Of a stretch of DNA of 64,000 nucleotides, positions 45,152 through 53,785 are shown in pieces; within the stretch, counting starts at the first letter, position 1; each line of letters opens with the position of its first letter. Position numbers and translations under genes: made by a program. This stretch comes from Methanosarcina sp. KYL-1 (GTDB lineage: Archaea > Halobacteriota > Methanosarcinia > Methanosarcinales > Methanosarcinaceae): assembly GCF_024372725.1 (NCBI RefSeq), contig NZ_VOUA01000018.1, forward strand, positions 1-64,000, given 5' to 3'. The notes beneath the pieces were generated by a model. It did no database searches and had not been told where the DNA came from. It was given only the letters and a program-made list of their open reading frames with translations.

Positions 45152-47200
45152 GTGAAAACCACGGAAAAAAGAACCCTGCACCCGACAATCTGCCCTTACT
45201 GCAGCCTAGGCTGCGGATTTTTCCTGGAGCTTGAAGAAGGAAAAGCTGTCGGTATCCGGTATATGCCCGAACATCCGGTAAACGAGGGAAGCCTCTGCCC
45301 GAAAGGGAACGCTGCCCCGGACATCCTGAACCACCCTGACAGGCTGAAATACCCCCTGCTGAAGACAGAAAACGGATGGAAACAGCTTGAATGGGAGGAA
45401 GCCCTGTCCCTGGCAGCAGAAAAGCTCGGGACTGCAAGAAAAGAAAACGGGCCAAACTCCCTGGCCTTCCTGGGCTCGGCCAAGTGCAGCAACGAGGAAA
45501 ATTACCTATTCCAGAAAATTGCCCGCCTCCTGGGCACAAGCAACGTGGACAACTGCGCAAGGCTCTGCCACGCCTCGACCCTTATAGGGCTTGGAAAGAC
45601 CCTGGGGGCCGGGGCTATGACCAACCCCCTGGCAGACCTCTCCAATTCGGACTGCGTCTTCGTTATCGGGTCCAACTTTGCAGAAAACCACCCGGCTGTC
45701 GCCCGCCAGGTCCTCAGGGCAAAAGATAAAGGGGCTTTCGTAATCGTCGCCGATCCCCGCCTGACCCCGACAAGCTGGCTTGCGGATTTGACGCTCAGGC
45801 TGAAGCCGGGAACGGACGTTGCCCTGCTGAACGGGATGATGCATGTGATCGTAAACGAGGGGCTCCTGGACAGGAACTTTGTAAGGGAAAAGACGGAAGG
45901 CTTTCCCGGACTTGAGCAGGCCCTGCAGCGCTGCTGCCCTGAAACCGCCTCCCGCATTACCGGCATCCCCCCTTCGGAGATAATAAAAGCTGCCCGGGCT
46001 TATGCGAGAGCAGGGGCGGCTTCTATCGTCTATTCCATGGGGATAACCCAGCACATTTCAGGTACGGACAACGTAACCGCCTGTGCAGACCTTGCCCTGC
46101 TCTGCGGCCAGGTAGGAAGGAAAGGGGCCGGAGTCCTTCCCTTAAGAGGGCAGAACAACGTGCAGGGAGCCTGCGATATGGGAGCCCTTGCCGAGTTTTT
46201 CCCGGGTTACGGGAAAGTGGGAGACGCAGAAGCAGCAGGCAGGTTAAAAACCCTGTGGAAAACGGACAAACTTCCAGAAAAACCGGGCCTTACGGCAACG
46301 GAAATAGCTGAGGCTGCAGGGAAAGGAAAGTTAAAAGCGCTGTACGTGATGGGAGAAGACCTGGTAAATTCACACGCTGATTCCTCAAGGGTCAGGGAAG
46401 CCCTGGAGAGCCTGGACTTCCTTGTGGTGCAGGACATCTTCATGACCGACACGGCCGAATACGCCGACCTTGTCCTCCCCGCAGCCGCCTGGGCGGAAAA
46501 GGAAGGGAGTTTCACCTCGACGGAAAGAAGGGTTCAGTGGACCGACCGGGCCCTTTCCCCTCCGGGAGAGGCAAAACCCGACATTGAAATCCTGCTCCTG
46601 CTCGCCGAAAAGCTCGGGCTGGGCCTTCCATACAGGACTGCAGGAGATGTGCTTGCCGAGATCTCGGGTGCGGTCCCCTCTTACGGGGGAATGACAAAAG
46701 AAAGGCTGAAAAAAGGTTTCGGGCTTATCTGGCCCTGCCCGGACTCCTCCCACCCCGGGACTCCGGTCCTGCATGTGGGAAGGTTCAAAACCCCTGACGG
46801 GAAGGCACGGCTAATTCCGGTAGAATACCAGAGCCCGGCCGAAATCCCGGACCCGGATTATCCTTTCCTGCTTACCACAGGAAGGGTGGTGCTCCACTAC
46901 AATGCAGGTTCCATGAGCCGGCGGAGCAAAGCCCTGCTCGAAAAGGAACCCGGACTCTTTGTTGAGATCCACCCTTCGGATGCAAAGGCAATGGAAATCG
47001 GTGAAGGGAACAGGCTGGTGCTTGAAACCCGGAGAGGGAAAACGGAAGCTACGGCCAGGCTGACCGGAAAGATAGGCCCCGGGGTCCTTTTCATGCCATT
47101 CCACTTTCCGGGGACGAACGTGCTCACCGGAGACGCCCTGGACAGGGAAGCGAAGATCCCGGAATTCAAAGTCTCAGCCTGCCGGATCAGGAGGGAATGA
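45152..47200 (+). CDS. Formate dehydrogenase-like molybdopterin oxidoreductase
   Basis: A 682-residue enzyme of the molybdenum/tungsten bis-pyranopterin family, closest to the catalytic subunit FdhF/FdhA. The 4Fe-4S site is C14, C17, C21 and C49 (CPYCSLGC, then LCPKG with the conserved Lys). The metal ligand is C139 followed by H140 (CARLCH), and R332 lies in LRGQNNVQG. In E. coli FdhF the same positions are Sec140, His141 and Arg333, an offset of one. GITQHISGTDN and YADLVLPAAAWAEKEG are further formate dehydrogenase marks. The start is a GTG 30 bases after cooF. Likely reaction: reversible CO2/formate conversion. Formylmethanofuran dehydrogenase is less likely. Confidence 0.88.
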   Translation: MKTTEKRTLHPTICPYCSLGCGFFLELEEGKAVGIRYMPEHPVNEGSLCPKGNAAPDILNHPDRLKYPLLKTENGWKQLEWEEALSLAAEKLGTARKENGPNSLAFLGSAKCSNEENYLFQKIARLLGTSNVDNCARLCHASTLIGLGKTLGAGAMTNPLADLSNSDCVFVIGSNFAENHPAVARQVLRAKDKGAFVIVADPRLTPTSWLADLTLRLKPGTDVALLNGMMHVIVNEGLLDRNFVREKTEGFPGLEQALQRCCPETASRITGIPPSEIIKAARAYARAGAASIVYSMGITQHISGTDNVTACADLALLCGQVGRKGAGVLPLRGQNNVQGACDMGALAEFFPGYGKVGDAEAAGRLKTLWKTDKLPEKPGLTATEIAEAAGKGKLKALYVMGEDLVNSHADSSRVREALESLDFLVVQDIFMTDTAEYADLVLPAAAWAEKEGSFTSTERRVQWTDRALSPPGEAKPDIEILLLLAEKLGLGLPYRTAGDVLAEISGAVPSYGGMTKERLKKGFGLIWPCPDSSHPGTPVLHVGRFKTPDGKARLIPVEYQSPAEIPDPDYPFLLTTGRVVLHYNAGSMSRRSKALLEKEPGLFVEIHPSDAKAMEIGEGNRLVLETRRGKTEATARLTGKIGPGVLFMPFHFPGTNVLTGDALDREAKIPEFKVSACRIRRE

Positions 47201-47203
47201 AAA

Positions 47204-47677
47204 ATGCCGGAAGCCGTGTACGCTGACCTTTCCCGCTGCATAGGATGCAGGGCCTGCGAACTTGCCTGCGAGCGGGAAAACAAAAGTTCAAGAATTTCCG
47301 TAAAAGTACTGAGCGGACTTGCCGCTGCCCCTGTTTCCTGCCGCCAGTGCGAAATCCCCCTCTGCACCGCCCCCTGCCCGAAAGGAGCCCTTAGCTGCGA
47401 AAACGGAAAGCTCGAATACGAGGCAGAGAACTGCACAGGCTGCGGGCTCTGCACCCTTGCCTGCCCCTTCGGGACTGCCGTGCTGAGGGCAGGGATAATC
47501 GAGCGCTGCAACCTCTGCCCCGGGATGGAAACTCCGGCCTGTGTAGCAACCTGCCCTGCAGGAGCCCTGATTTATACAGAACCCGGGAGCCTGGGAGAAA
47601 ACATCAGGCAAAGAAGGGCGAAAAGGATGAATAGGGCCCTTGAACCCCCTGCGCCTGCAGGCAGGAGGGCAGAATGA
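47204..47677 (+). CDS. Second CooF/HycB-like ferredoxin
   Basis: A 157-residue iron-sulfur protein with four cubane motifs: CIGCRACELAC, CRQCEIPLCTAPC, CTGCGLCTLAC and CNLCPGMETPACVATC. It is a paralog of the CooF-like protein at 44606 (same cluster layout) and like the small subunit of formate dehydrogenase H/hydrogenase complexes. It starts three bases after the catalytic subunit gene stop, and its stop overlaps the start of the next gene, so translation is coupled. The presence of two HycB-like subunits resembles the hydrogen-dependent CO2 reductase of acetogens, where they link formate dehydrogenase to a hydrogenase. Confidence 0.9.
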   Translation: MPEAVYADLSRCIGCRACELACERENKSSRISVKVLSGLAAAPVSCRQCEIPLCTAPCPKGALSCENGKLEYEAENCTGCGLCTLACPFGTAVLRAGIIERCNLCPGMETPACVATCPAGALIYTEPGSLGENIRQRRAKRMNRALEPPAPAGRRAE

Positions 47678-48336
47678 TGAAGGAAATGAAGGAGGAAATG
47701 CAGGAGGGAATGAAGGAGGAAATGCAGGAGGGAATGAAGAAGGAAATGCAGGAGGGAATGAAGGAGGAAATGCAGGAGGGAATGAAGGAGGAAATGCAGG
47801 AGGGAATGAAGGAGGAAATGCAGGAGGGAATGAAGGAGGAAATGATAAGAGGGGATACGAAAGGGGATACGAGCGGAGAGAACTGCAATAAAAAAAAGGT
47901 GCTTGCAATCGATGCAGAAAAATGCATTGGGTGCAGGGCCTGCAGTTCTGCCTGTCCTGAAGGGCTGATAGGCCTTTCGGAAGAAGGCGGTAGACGAAAC
48001 CTTAAATTCCCTGAAAGCTGCAGCCTGGACTGTGAACGCTGTGCCCTTACATGTCCGGAAGAAGCAATAACTTTCGTCTCCGAAGAAGGCAGAAGTCCGG
48101 CTTTTTCGGGAAGCAGGACCCTTGCCCTCGGACTCATGGCCTGCAGGAAATGCAGCGCCTCCTTTGCAACCGAAAGGGAGCTTGAGAGAGTCCGGCAGGC
48201 CGTTTCCCTGAAGGTCCCGCTCCGGCCCGGAGGGGATTTCTGGATGGAACTCTGTCCTGCGTGCAGGCAAGAGTCCTTCCGGGAAAAAGAAGCAGGGGCC
48301 ATTCTAAGGGAAAGGAAAATAAAAGGCAACCTGTAA
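47674..48336 (+). CDS. Iron-sulfur protein with repetitive N-terminus and zinc-ribbon-like tail
   Basis: A protein of up to 220 residues. Residues about 5-57 consist of an eight-residue repeat MKEEMQEG in six and a half copies. Two 4Fe-4S motifs follow (CIGCRACSSACPE and CSLDCERCALTCPE), and the C-terminus has CRKCSAS and CPACRQE, possibly a zinc site. The first ATG overlaps the stop of the previous gene. Every repeat also codes a strong ribosome binding site followed by an ATG in frame, so several shorter forms could be made. It is the last gene of the cooS operon and probably completes the redox complex. The repeat may be a coiled helix. Confidence 0.85.
   Translation: MMKEMKEEMQEGMKEEMQEGMKKEMQEGMKEEMQEGMKEEMQEGMKEEMQEGMKEEMIRGDTKGDTSGENCNKKKVLAIDAEKCIGCRACSSACPEGLIGLSEEGGRRNLKFPESCSLDCERCALTCPEEAITFVSEEGRSPAFSGSRTLALGLMACRKCSASFATERELERVRQAVSLKVPLRPGGDFWMELCPACRQESFREKEAGAILRERKIKGNL
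47686..47844 (+). repeat. 24-bp tandem repeat inside the last operon gene
   Basis: Six full copies, and a partial seventh, of a 24-base unit: ATGAAGGAGGAAATGCAGGA plus GGGA, at 47686, 47710, 47734, 47758, 47782 and 47806. One copy has GAAGAAGGAA. Each copy includes AAGGAGG and AGGAGGG ahead of in-frame ATG codons. Confidence 0.92.
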
Positions 48337-48770
48337 CGGAGATAATGAGCAGCCTGTAAGGAAGATTGCAAGGCAGCCGTAAGAAACGGAAGGGAACCTG
48401 AGGAAGCCTAGCAGGCAAAAGATACCTGGAACTTTGGCCCCTGCCACCGATCTCCCCCAATTTTTTATTTTTTCCGGACTCCTTCCATCCCCTTTCAGGC
48501 TCCTCCAGGGACTTCGTAGATCCGCGTTTAACTGTTTCTATTTAAGAAGAGAAGGGTCTATAAAGGATTGTTATACATATAAATATAGAGTAATGTATAT
48601 TAAATTAATAGAGATTATTTTTACACTGGCATACACTGCCTGAATGTATCTTCAAAAACGGACGTTCTTCAAAAACGGACGTTTCTGGCCATGGAATTTC
48701 TGGTTAGAAAGCATGGGGTGGGAACGTAAGGGAATGAAACGATAAGGGATAGGAAACCGGGGAGTTTGGT
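48337..48770. other. Intergenic region before a universal stress protein gene
   Basis: No gene. The section 48575-48625 is AT-rich with TATAAATATAGAG near 48577, a probable TATA box. CTTCAAAAACGGACGTT occurs twice in tandem at 48651-48686. The 3' end has a purine stretch before the next ATG. Confidence 0.5.
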
Positions 48771-49229
48771 ATGGAAAGTGGAACTTATAAAAAAATAATG
48801 ATCGCAACCGACAACTCTGCACTTGGCAGAAAAGCGATTGAAACCGGAATTGTGATGGCAAAACTTAGCGGGGCCAGGGTCTACGCTGTGTATGTGGTAG
48901 CCTCGAAAGGTTTTTCCGGAAAGCACCCAAAGGACGTAGGCTGGGAAAAAGCGATGAAGGAGCACCTTCAGGCCGAAGGGAAGGATGCCACGGCCTTTGT
49001 GGCAGAAGCCGGGAAAAAGGAAGGGGTAGAAGTTGAACCCGTGATTCTTGAAGGGGACCCCGGAGATGCGATCGTCGAATTTGCAGGAAAGAACGACATC
49101 GACCTGATCGTTATCGGGACACAGGGGAAAACAGGGGTCCAGAGATTCCTCCTGGGCAGCGTGGCCGAAAACGTGGTAAGGCATTCAAAGAAAGCTGTGC
49201 TGGTAGTAAGGGGCGAAAAAGCTGAATAA
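48771..49229 (+). CDS. Universal stress protein (UspA family), copy 1
   Basis: A 152-residue cytoplasmic protein with the UspA alpha/beta fold. It starts MESGTYKKIMIATDNSALGRKA and ends with the ATP-binding signature GTQGKTGVQRFLLGSVAENV and VLVVRG (G-2x-G-9x-G-S). That pattern suggests an ATP-binding dimer. It is more than half identical to the protein at 50993-51430. The two flank a membrane protein gene. Members help in starvation or redox stress; the precise target is unknown. Confidence 0.93.
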   Translation: MESGTYKKIMIATDNSALGRKAIETGIVMAKLSGARVYAVYVVASKGFSGKHPKDVGWEKAMKEHLQAEGKDATAFVAEAGKKEGVEVEPVILEGDPGDAIVEFAGKNDIDLIVIGTQGKTGVQRFLLGSVAENVVRHSKKAVLVVRGEKAE

Positions 49230-49289
49230 AATAAAGTAGGGGCTTTTTCGGGATAGATTGATGTACCTGTCAGGCACTAATAAATTCCG

Positions 49290-50228
49290 ATGACAGGACT
49301 TTTCTTCCAGGTGCTGGACTTTGCCCTCCCAATACTTTTTATGATTTTTTTGGGGCTTGTAGGGACTTCCGTGCTTGTGGAACTGGGCCTCATGCAGAAG
49401 TTCTCCAGGCTTGCAAGCCCGATTTTTGCCCATACGAACCTGCCAGAGAGCTGCGCTTCGGCTTTTCTGGTATCCATAGGGTCTACTGTGGCCGCAAACA
49501 GCATGCTCCTCCAGGAAAAAAACGAGGGCTGCCTGGATGACAGGGAAGTTTTGCTCTGCGCCATCATGAACAGCACTCCTGCCTACGTCAGGGAACTTTT
49601 CACCTACCAGATCCCGATCGTGCTCCCGGCCCTCGGGCTTGTCGTGGGTGGATTTTATGCCTTTGTCTTCATAGCAACTGCCATCTTAAAAATCCTGGCA
49701 GTTGTCCTTGCAAGCAAACTGTTTCTCAAGGGCAATTCCTGCAGGGTGCCCGAAACCCGGATAAACGGGAAAGTCCCCCTGAAAACCGCAGTCAAAAGGG
49801 CTTTTCAGAAAGAGTTCAGGATCTTCCTGAAGATCGCTGCGGTCTACCTGATTGCCACCACCATAGTGTTCTTTCTCAGGGACCGGGGGGCTTTTGAGGT
49901 TTTCACAGTACTCCCCCTTGCCGAACTCTTCAAAATCCCTCCCGAGTCCATCGTCCCCCTGACAAGCTATGTAGCAAGCCCGATCCTGGGAATTTCCCTC
50001 CTCGGCCCCATGATCCACTCAGGAGGGATAACCTACCTGCAGGCAATGATCGTGCTCATGCTGGGCAGCATGTTCATGCTTCCTATTTTTGCCCTGCGCA
50101 GCCAGCTCCCTAAAAAAGTGGCTATATTCGGGCCGCGCCTGGGCTTCCAGATAGTTGCGTACTCCACAGGGATGAGCGTGCTGGTAAGGCTGCTCATCCT
50201 GATAGCACTGCTTAGCCTTGCCTCCTGA
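49290..50228 (+). CDS. Membrane protein with nucleoside recognition (Gate) domain
   Basis: A 312-residue membrane protein with about eight hydrophobic segments. It resembles the SpmA/YjiH group of Gate-domain proteins: LPILFMIFLGLVGTSVLVE, then MNSTPAYVRELFTYQIPIV and PLTSYVASPILGISLLGPM in the second half. These are transport-like proteins without assigned substrate. It begins 60 bases after the stress protein gene and may be cotranscribed with it. A 12-bp repeat follows its stop. Confidence 0.82.
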   Translation: MTGLFFQVLDFALPILFMIFLGLVGTSVLVELGLMQKFSRLASPIFAHTNLPESCASAFLVSIGSTVAANSMLLQEKNEGCLDDREVLLCAIMNSTPAYVRELFTYQIPIVLPALGLVVGGFYAFVFIATAILKILAVVLASKLFLKGNSCRVPETRINGKVPLKTAVKRAFQKEFRIFLKIAAVYLIATTIVFFLRDRGAFEVFTVLPLAELFKIPPESIVPLTSYVASPILGISLLGPMIHSGGITYLQAMIVLMLGSMFMLPIFALRSQLPKKVAIFGPRLGFQIVAYSTGMSVLVRLLILIALLSLAS

Positions 50229-50992
50229 GAAAAGAAACCGGGAGTAAAACCAAAAATAAAACCGAAAATAAAACCGAAAATAAAACCAAAAATAAAACCA
50301 AAAATAAAACCAAAAATAAAACATGGAATAGGACCGGAAAAAGGAAACCGGCGAGAGAAAAAATGAAGCAAAAGAAAGGAAAAGTAGAGAAGACCAAACT
50401 AAATATTACTTGTATCTACTAAAAAACAATATTAAAAACAAATCAGTGAACGGGGTTTTTTGAAGGAGGTTAAAATATGTTGGATTTGTTTTTTATCAAA
50501 TGAATTTGATTTTGAGCGGAACCCGTTCACCAGTTCACAGTGACGATTAAAACCATATATAATCTTTTTGGTATGCACAAAATTGACATCCTTTTTGTGT
50601 CAAAAAGGACAGATTTTTCCTACATATTCAGTACTTTTTTTCCACTGAAAACTAATCGAAATTTTACTTATCACCAGAGGGAAAATCCCGGGAATCCTGC
50701 AAGAAATATTTTGCCGGAAAAAGAGAAGTAAACCAAAAAGAGGGTTAGGAAGACTCTGGATAAGTATCAATGAATTTTTAGAATTCGAGCTAAATATTAG
50801 AAGGAATTCTACAAAGCCATATATATAATAATTAATATAGTATAATCTGGAGCAAGTATGTGCTATGTAGAGCAAGTCTGCATTTGCCTGCATGCATGCA
50901 CCGATAAAAAGGGCGGGCCTGTGCCGGGGAATGTTTCGGAAAGCTGAAACAGAACACAGGGCCGGTAAGAAAATTAAATTGAGGGATTTGAT
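50229..50992. repeat. 12-bp tandem repeat and long leader region
   Basis: From about 50242 to 50321 AAAACCAAAAAT and AAAACCGAAAAT units of 12 bases repeat about seven times, starting just after the membrane protein stop. The rest up to 50992 is AT-rich. TTCACCAGTTCACAGTGACG is at 50527; a TATA-like word ATATATATAATAATTAATA is near 50821 and probably serves the next gene. No further gene is seen. Confidence 0.65.
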
Positions 50993-51430
50993 ATGAGAGA
51001 GGGAACTTATAAAAAAATAATGGTTGCAACTGACGGTTCGGAACTCTGCAAAAAAGCGGTTGAGGCTGGAGTTGAAATATCCAGACTGAGCGGAGCAAAA
51101 CTCTACGCCGTATATGTAATTGTACCCACGACCCATTCCGCCAGGGACTTCGGCTGGGAAAAGGCTGCCATGGAACACTTCAGGAACGAAGGAGAAAAAG
51201 CCACAGGTTTCGTGGAAGATGCTGCCAAAGCTGCCGGAGTAGAGGTGGAATCCGTACTCATTGAAGGACAACCTGCAGAAAAAATTGTAGAATTTGCGGA
51301 ACAGAACGACATAGAAATGATCGTTATGGGGTCACTCGGGAAAACCGGACTCGACAGGTTCCTGCTTGGAAGCGTGGCCGAAAACGTGGTAAGGCATGCA
51401 AAGACGCCGGTGCTTGTGGTGAGAGGTTAA
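50993..51430 (+). CDS. Universal stress protein (UspA family), copy 2
   Basis: A 145-residue UspA-type protein. It begins MREGTYKKIMVATDGSELCKKA and has the ATP-binding motif GSLGKTGLDRFLLGSVAENV followed by VLVVRG. It differs from copy 1 mainly in the middle helices (TTHSARDFGWEKAAMEHFRN). The long AT-rich leader and the absence of a close neighbour show that it has its own promoter. A duplication of an ancestral gene around the Gate-domain gene is likely. Confidence 0.93.
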   Translation: MREGTYKKIMVATDGSELCKKAVEAGVEISRLSGAKLYAVYVIVPTTHSARDFGWEKAAMEHFRNEGEKATGFVEDAAKAAGVEVESVLIEGQPAEKIVEFAEQNDIEMIVMGSLGKTGLDRFLLGSVAENVVRHAKTPVLVVRG

Positions 51431-52472
51431 AACCCCCTAAAACTAAAGCTGAAAACAAGAGAAAAGTTGAATACGGTAAACGGTTCTGTAGAAATCCTCC
51501 AAAAAATGGCACCCCTAAATTGAATTGGTACCCGGAAACCAGAATTCAATCATAAGATCCGGACCGGATAAGGTTCGAATACACAGGATTTCTACAAAAC
51601 CCCGGCAACTTAACCTGAAAACAAAAAAAGATAATTCAGGACCCTGTACCAGGACTTTTCCAGCATTGATACCCGCCCTACCAGATGATTATCCGGGCAG
51701 AGCACCCTGGATAGCACTTTTCCATCCGGGTCCCGGATTTTGCTCCCATAATTTTTCTATTTTTATATTTATTTTGAAAAAATCAGGTAGTCCACTGCTT
51801 TTTCTATTTGCTTTTCAGGTACCTGCACTCTCACTGGATGCCATAGGCATCCGGCCTTTTCCTAAGTACAATGCAGTGACTAAAAAGTACATCCAGGTGA
51901 CTGAAAGTGTAGTGAAATAACTAAAAATTAATTTATAGAACTTTAAAATTATACTATAATACTAAAAAGGTAAACTTAGTGACTTAATAACTAATAAGGA
52001 CAAAAAAATAGAAGTCAGATCACCAGAATGAAGAGTTTAGAAAAAAATAAGGATTCAATTTGAAATAGTGAACTAGCCGTCACAACCTGAAAAACATATT
52101 TATCTTTATTATTTTCATTTATTTTGGAGAGGCGCCGCCAGGCAAGCTGGCGGGGTTTTCCGACATAAATTGGATTAAAAACGGTTTCCATGATAAAGAG
52201 AAGTATTTCTCAGACCAAGAGAAGTATTTCTCAGACCAGGTGGAGCGTTTTTCCATGTAAAAGAATACGAAAGGTACCATCTTTGGATATTCCGGAATAA
52301 TTATTCTGGAATAATACAACCAATTAATCAGGACCACAAACAAAAATACTCGCAGGAAATTTAGATCGGATTTCCGGAAAAAAGGGGAGGGAGCCTTAGT
52401 AGCTCACACTCCTGGCAGATTGATTATTAACCGATCAAACTCTAACCGATCAAACTCTAATTGACCAAAATA
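51431..52472. other. Long intergenic region
   Basis: About 1 kb with no gene I can support. A 131-codon frame at 51525-51920 lacks a ribosome binding site, has odd composition and no recognisable similarity. Visible elements are a hairpin at 52135-52153 followed by GGTTTTCC and a direct repeat of GAGAAGTATTTCTCAGACCA at 52197-52239, each copy being itself a palindrome (GAGAA/TTCTC). CGATCAAACTCTAA is repeated near 52432-52460. Confidence 0.5.
52135..52153. repeat. Palindromic element (REP-like)
   Basis: CCGCCAG GCAAG CTGGCGG, a perfect 7-bp stem, followed by GGTTTTCC. The stem plus trailing TTTTCC resembles the elements at 38299 and 58680. Confidence 0.6.
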
Positions 52473-53783
52473 TTAACCTATAACGCTCATGTCCGAGACC
52501 CGGATCGAAGGCGTGATGATTCCTCCCACTTTCCGGACATCAAAGCCTGCGCCTGTGATGTTCTTGAGGAGATCGAAGGCATTGCCCGAGATCATGAGGG
52601 ACTTGATGGGCTTGTCGAGGGCTCCGTTCTTGATGGTAAAGGCGTTTCTGGCTTCCACGGAGAAGTCCCCTGAGATTGAGTTTGCGGTGTGGGCGCCGAT
52701 TACCGTGTTTACGAAAACTCCGGAATCCGTGCCTGCAATTACGTCAGTTTGCGGGTAATCGAGGATGAAATTCCGAAGCCCCACACCCGGCGGGGCCGTG
52801 TAAGATGCCCTTGAGCCGTTGCCCGTGCTCTTTAACCCTTCTTTTCCTGCGGTGTAGCTGTCGTAGAGATAGGTTTTCAGCACACCTTTCTCGACCACAG
52901 TTGTGCGCTGGGAGGGGATACCTTCGTCGTCCGAAGCAGAGGTTTCCATGCCTGCGTCAATAAGACCGTCATCGTAGATCGAAAGTTCGGGGGCTGTAAG
53001 TTCTTCCCCGAGTTTTCCTATAAGGCCTGACCTCCCTTTCTGGACATTGTCAGCATCCAGGGAGGGGGCAAAAGCGTCTTCGATAAGGTCGGCGAAAGCG
53101 AAGGGGTGGAAGACAACATCGGTTCTCATGGGCTCGATTTTGATTCCGCCCCTGGACCGGAGGGCAAGTTCGGAAGCCCTTTTCCCGAGAGCTAAAAAGT
53201 CAATGTCAAGGGAACGGGAAACGGCAAAGTCGTAAGCTGTGGAGGTCTCCCCGTTTACGGTGATAACGTCCACGAAACCGGACATTCCCGTGGATTCCTC
53301 TTCAATTTCGATCCCGTTCGTGTTCAGGATCAGCTGCCTGCTCTTTGCGCGGGTAAAGCCGCCGGAGGTTGGGAGGGTGCCGGGAACTTCCTTTGTGCCT
53401 TCAACAAGTTCCAGGGCATAGCCGATGCACTCTTCGAGTTCCATGGCTTCGATCCTTTTATCGAAGATGCCCGATACCTCAGGGTATTTCCCATTAGAGG
53501 GAAGGCCCACCCAATCGGGGTCGCTTTCCCGGACCCGGGCTTCTGCAACCGCAATCCTGACAGTGTTTTCAACTTCCTCTGCCGAATTCGTGCTGGCAAA
53601 ACCAACGGCTCCGTTCACGATGGCGCGGACCCCTATCCCTTCGGATAAGCGGTCCTTTGCACTTTCCAGGGCATCTTTTTTGAAGTTTACCCCGGTAGAA
53701 TGATTTGAAACATAATAGACTTCGGCTTCTTCAGCCCCTGCTTTTTCAGCAAGGTCCAGGGCCTTTTTTGCAAGCTCGTACAT
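52473..53783 (-). CDS. tldE: TldE/PmbA-type metalloprotease-related subunit
   Basis: A 436-residue protein of the TldD/PmbA family. It starts MYELAKKALDLAEKAGAEEA and has the family regions FKKDALESAKDRLSEGIGVR, FHPFAFADLIEDAFAPS and TGAGFDVRKVGGIITPS. TldE lacks the HExxxH motif and is the partner of TldD; the TldD-TldE heterodimer degrades unfolded linear peptides. I start at this Met because a longer frame would put 29 residues, rich in Cys and Arg, over the end of tldD. The ATG follows the TldD stop by two bases, so translation is coupled. Confidence 0.93.
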   Translation of the reverse strand: MYELAKKALDLAEKAGAEEAEVYYVSNHSTGVNFKKDALESAKDRLSEGIGVRAIVNGAVGFASTNSAEEVENTVRIAVAEARVRESDPDWVGLPSNGKYPEVSGIFDKRIEAMELEECIGYALELVEGTKEVPGTLPTSGGFTRAKSRQLILNTNGIEIEEESTGMSGFVDVITVNGETSTAYDFAVSRSLDIDFLALGKRASELALRSRGGIKIEPMRTDVVFHPFAFADLIEDAFAPSLDADNVQKGRSGLIGKLGEELTAPELSIYDDGLIDAGMETSASDDEGIPSQRTTVVEKGVLKTYLYDSYTAGKEGLKSTGNGSRASYTAPPGVGLRNFILDYPQTDVIAGTDSGVFVNTVIGAHTANSISGDFSVEARNAFTIKNGALDKPIKSLMISGNAFDLLKNITGAGFDVRKVGGIITPSIRVSDMSVIG

Positions 53784-53785
53784 CC

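Noticed and set aside
51525-51920. 131-codon frame after the second universal stress protein gene
   Set aside because: No ribosome binding site, unusual residue mix and no recognisable domain, although it cannot be fully excluded as a decayed gene.
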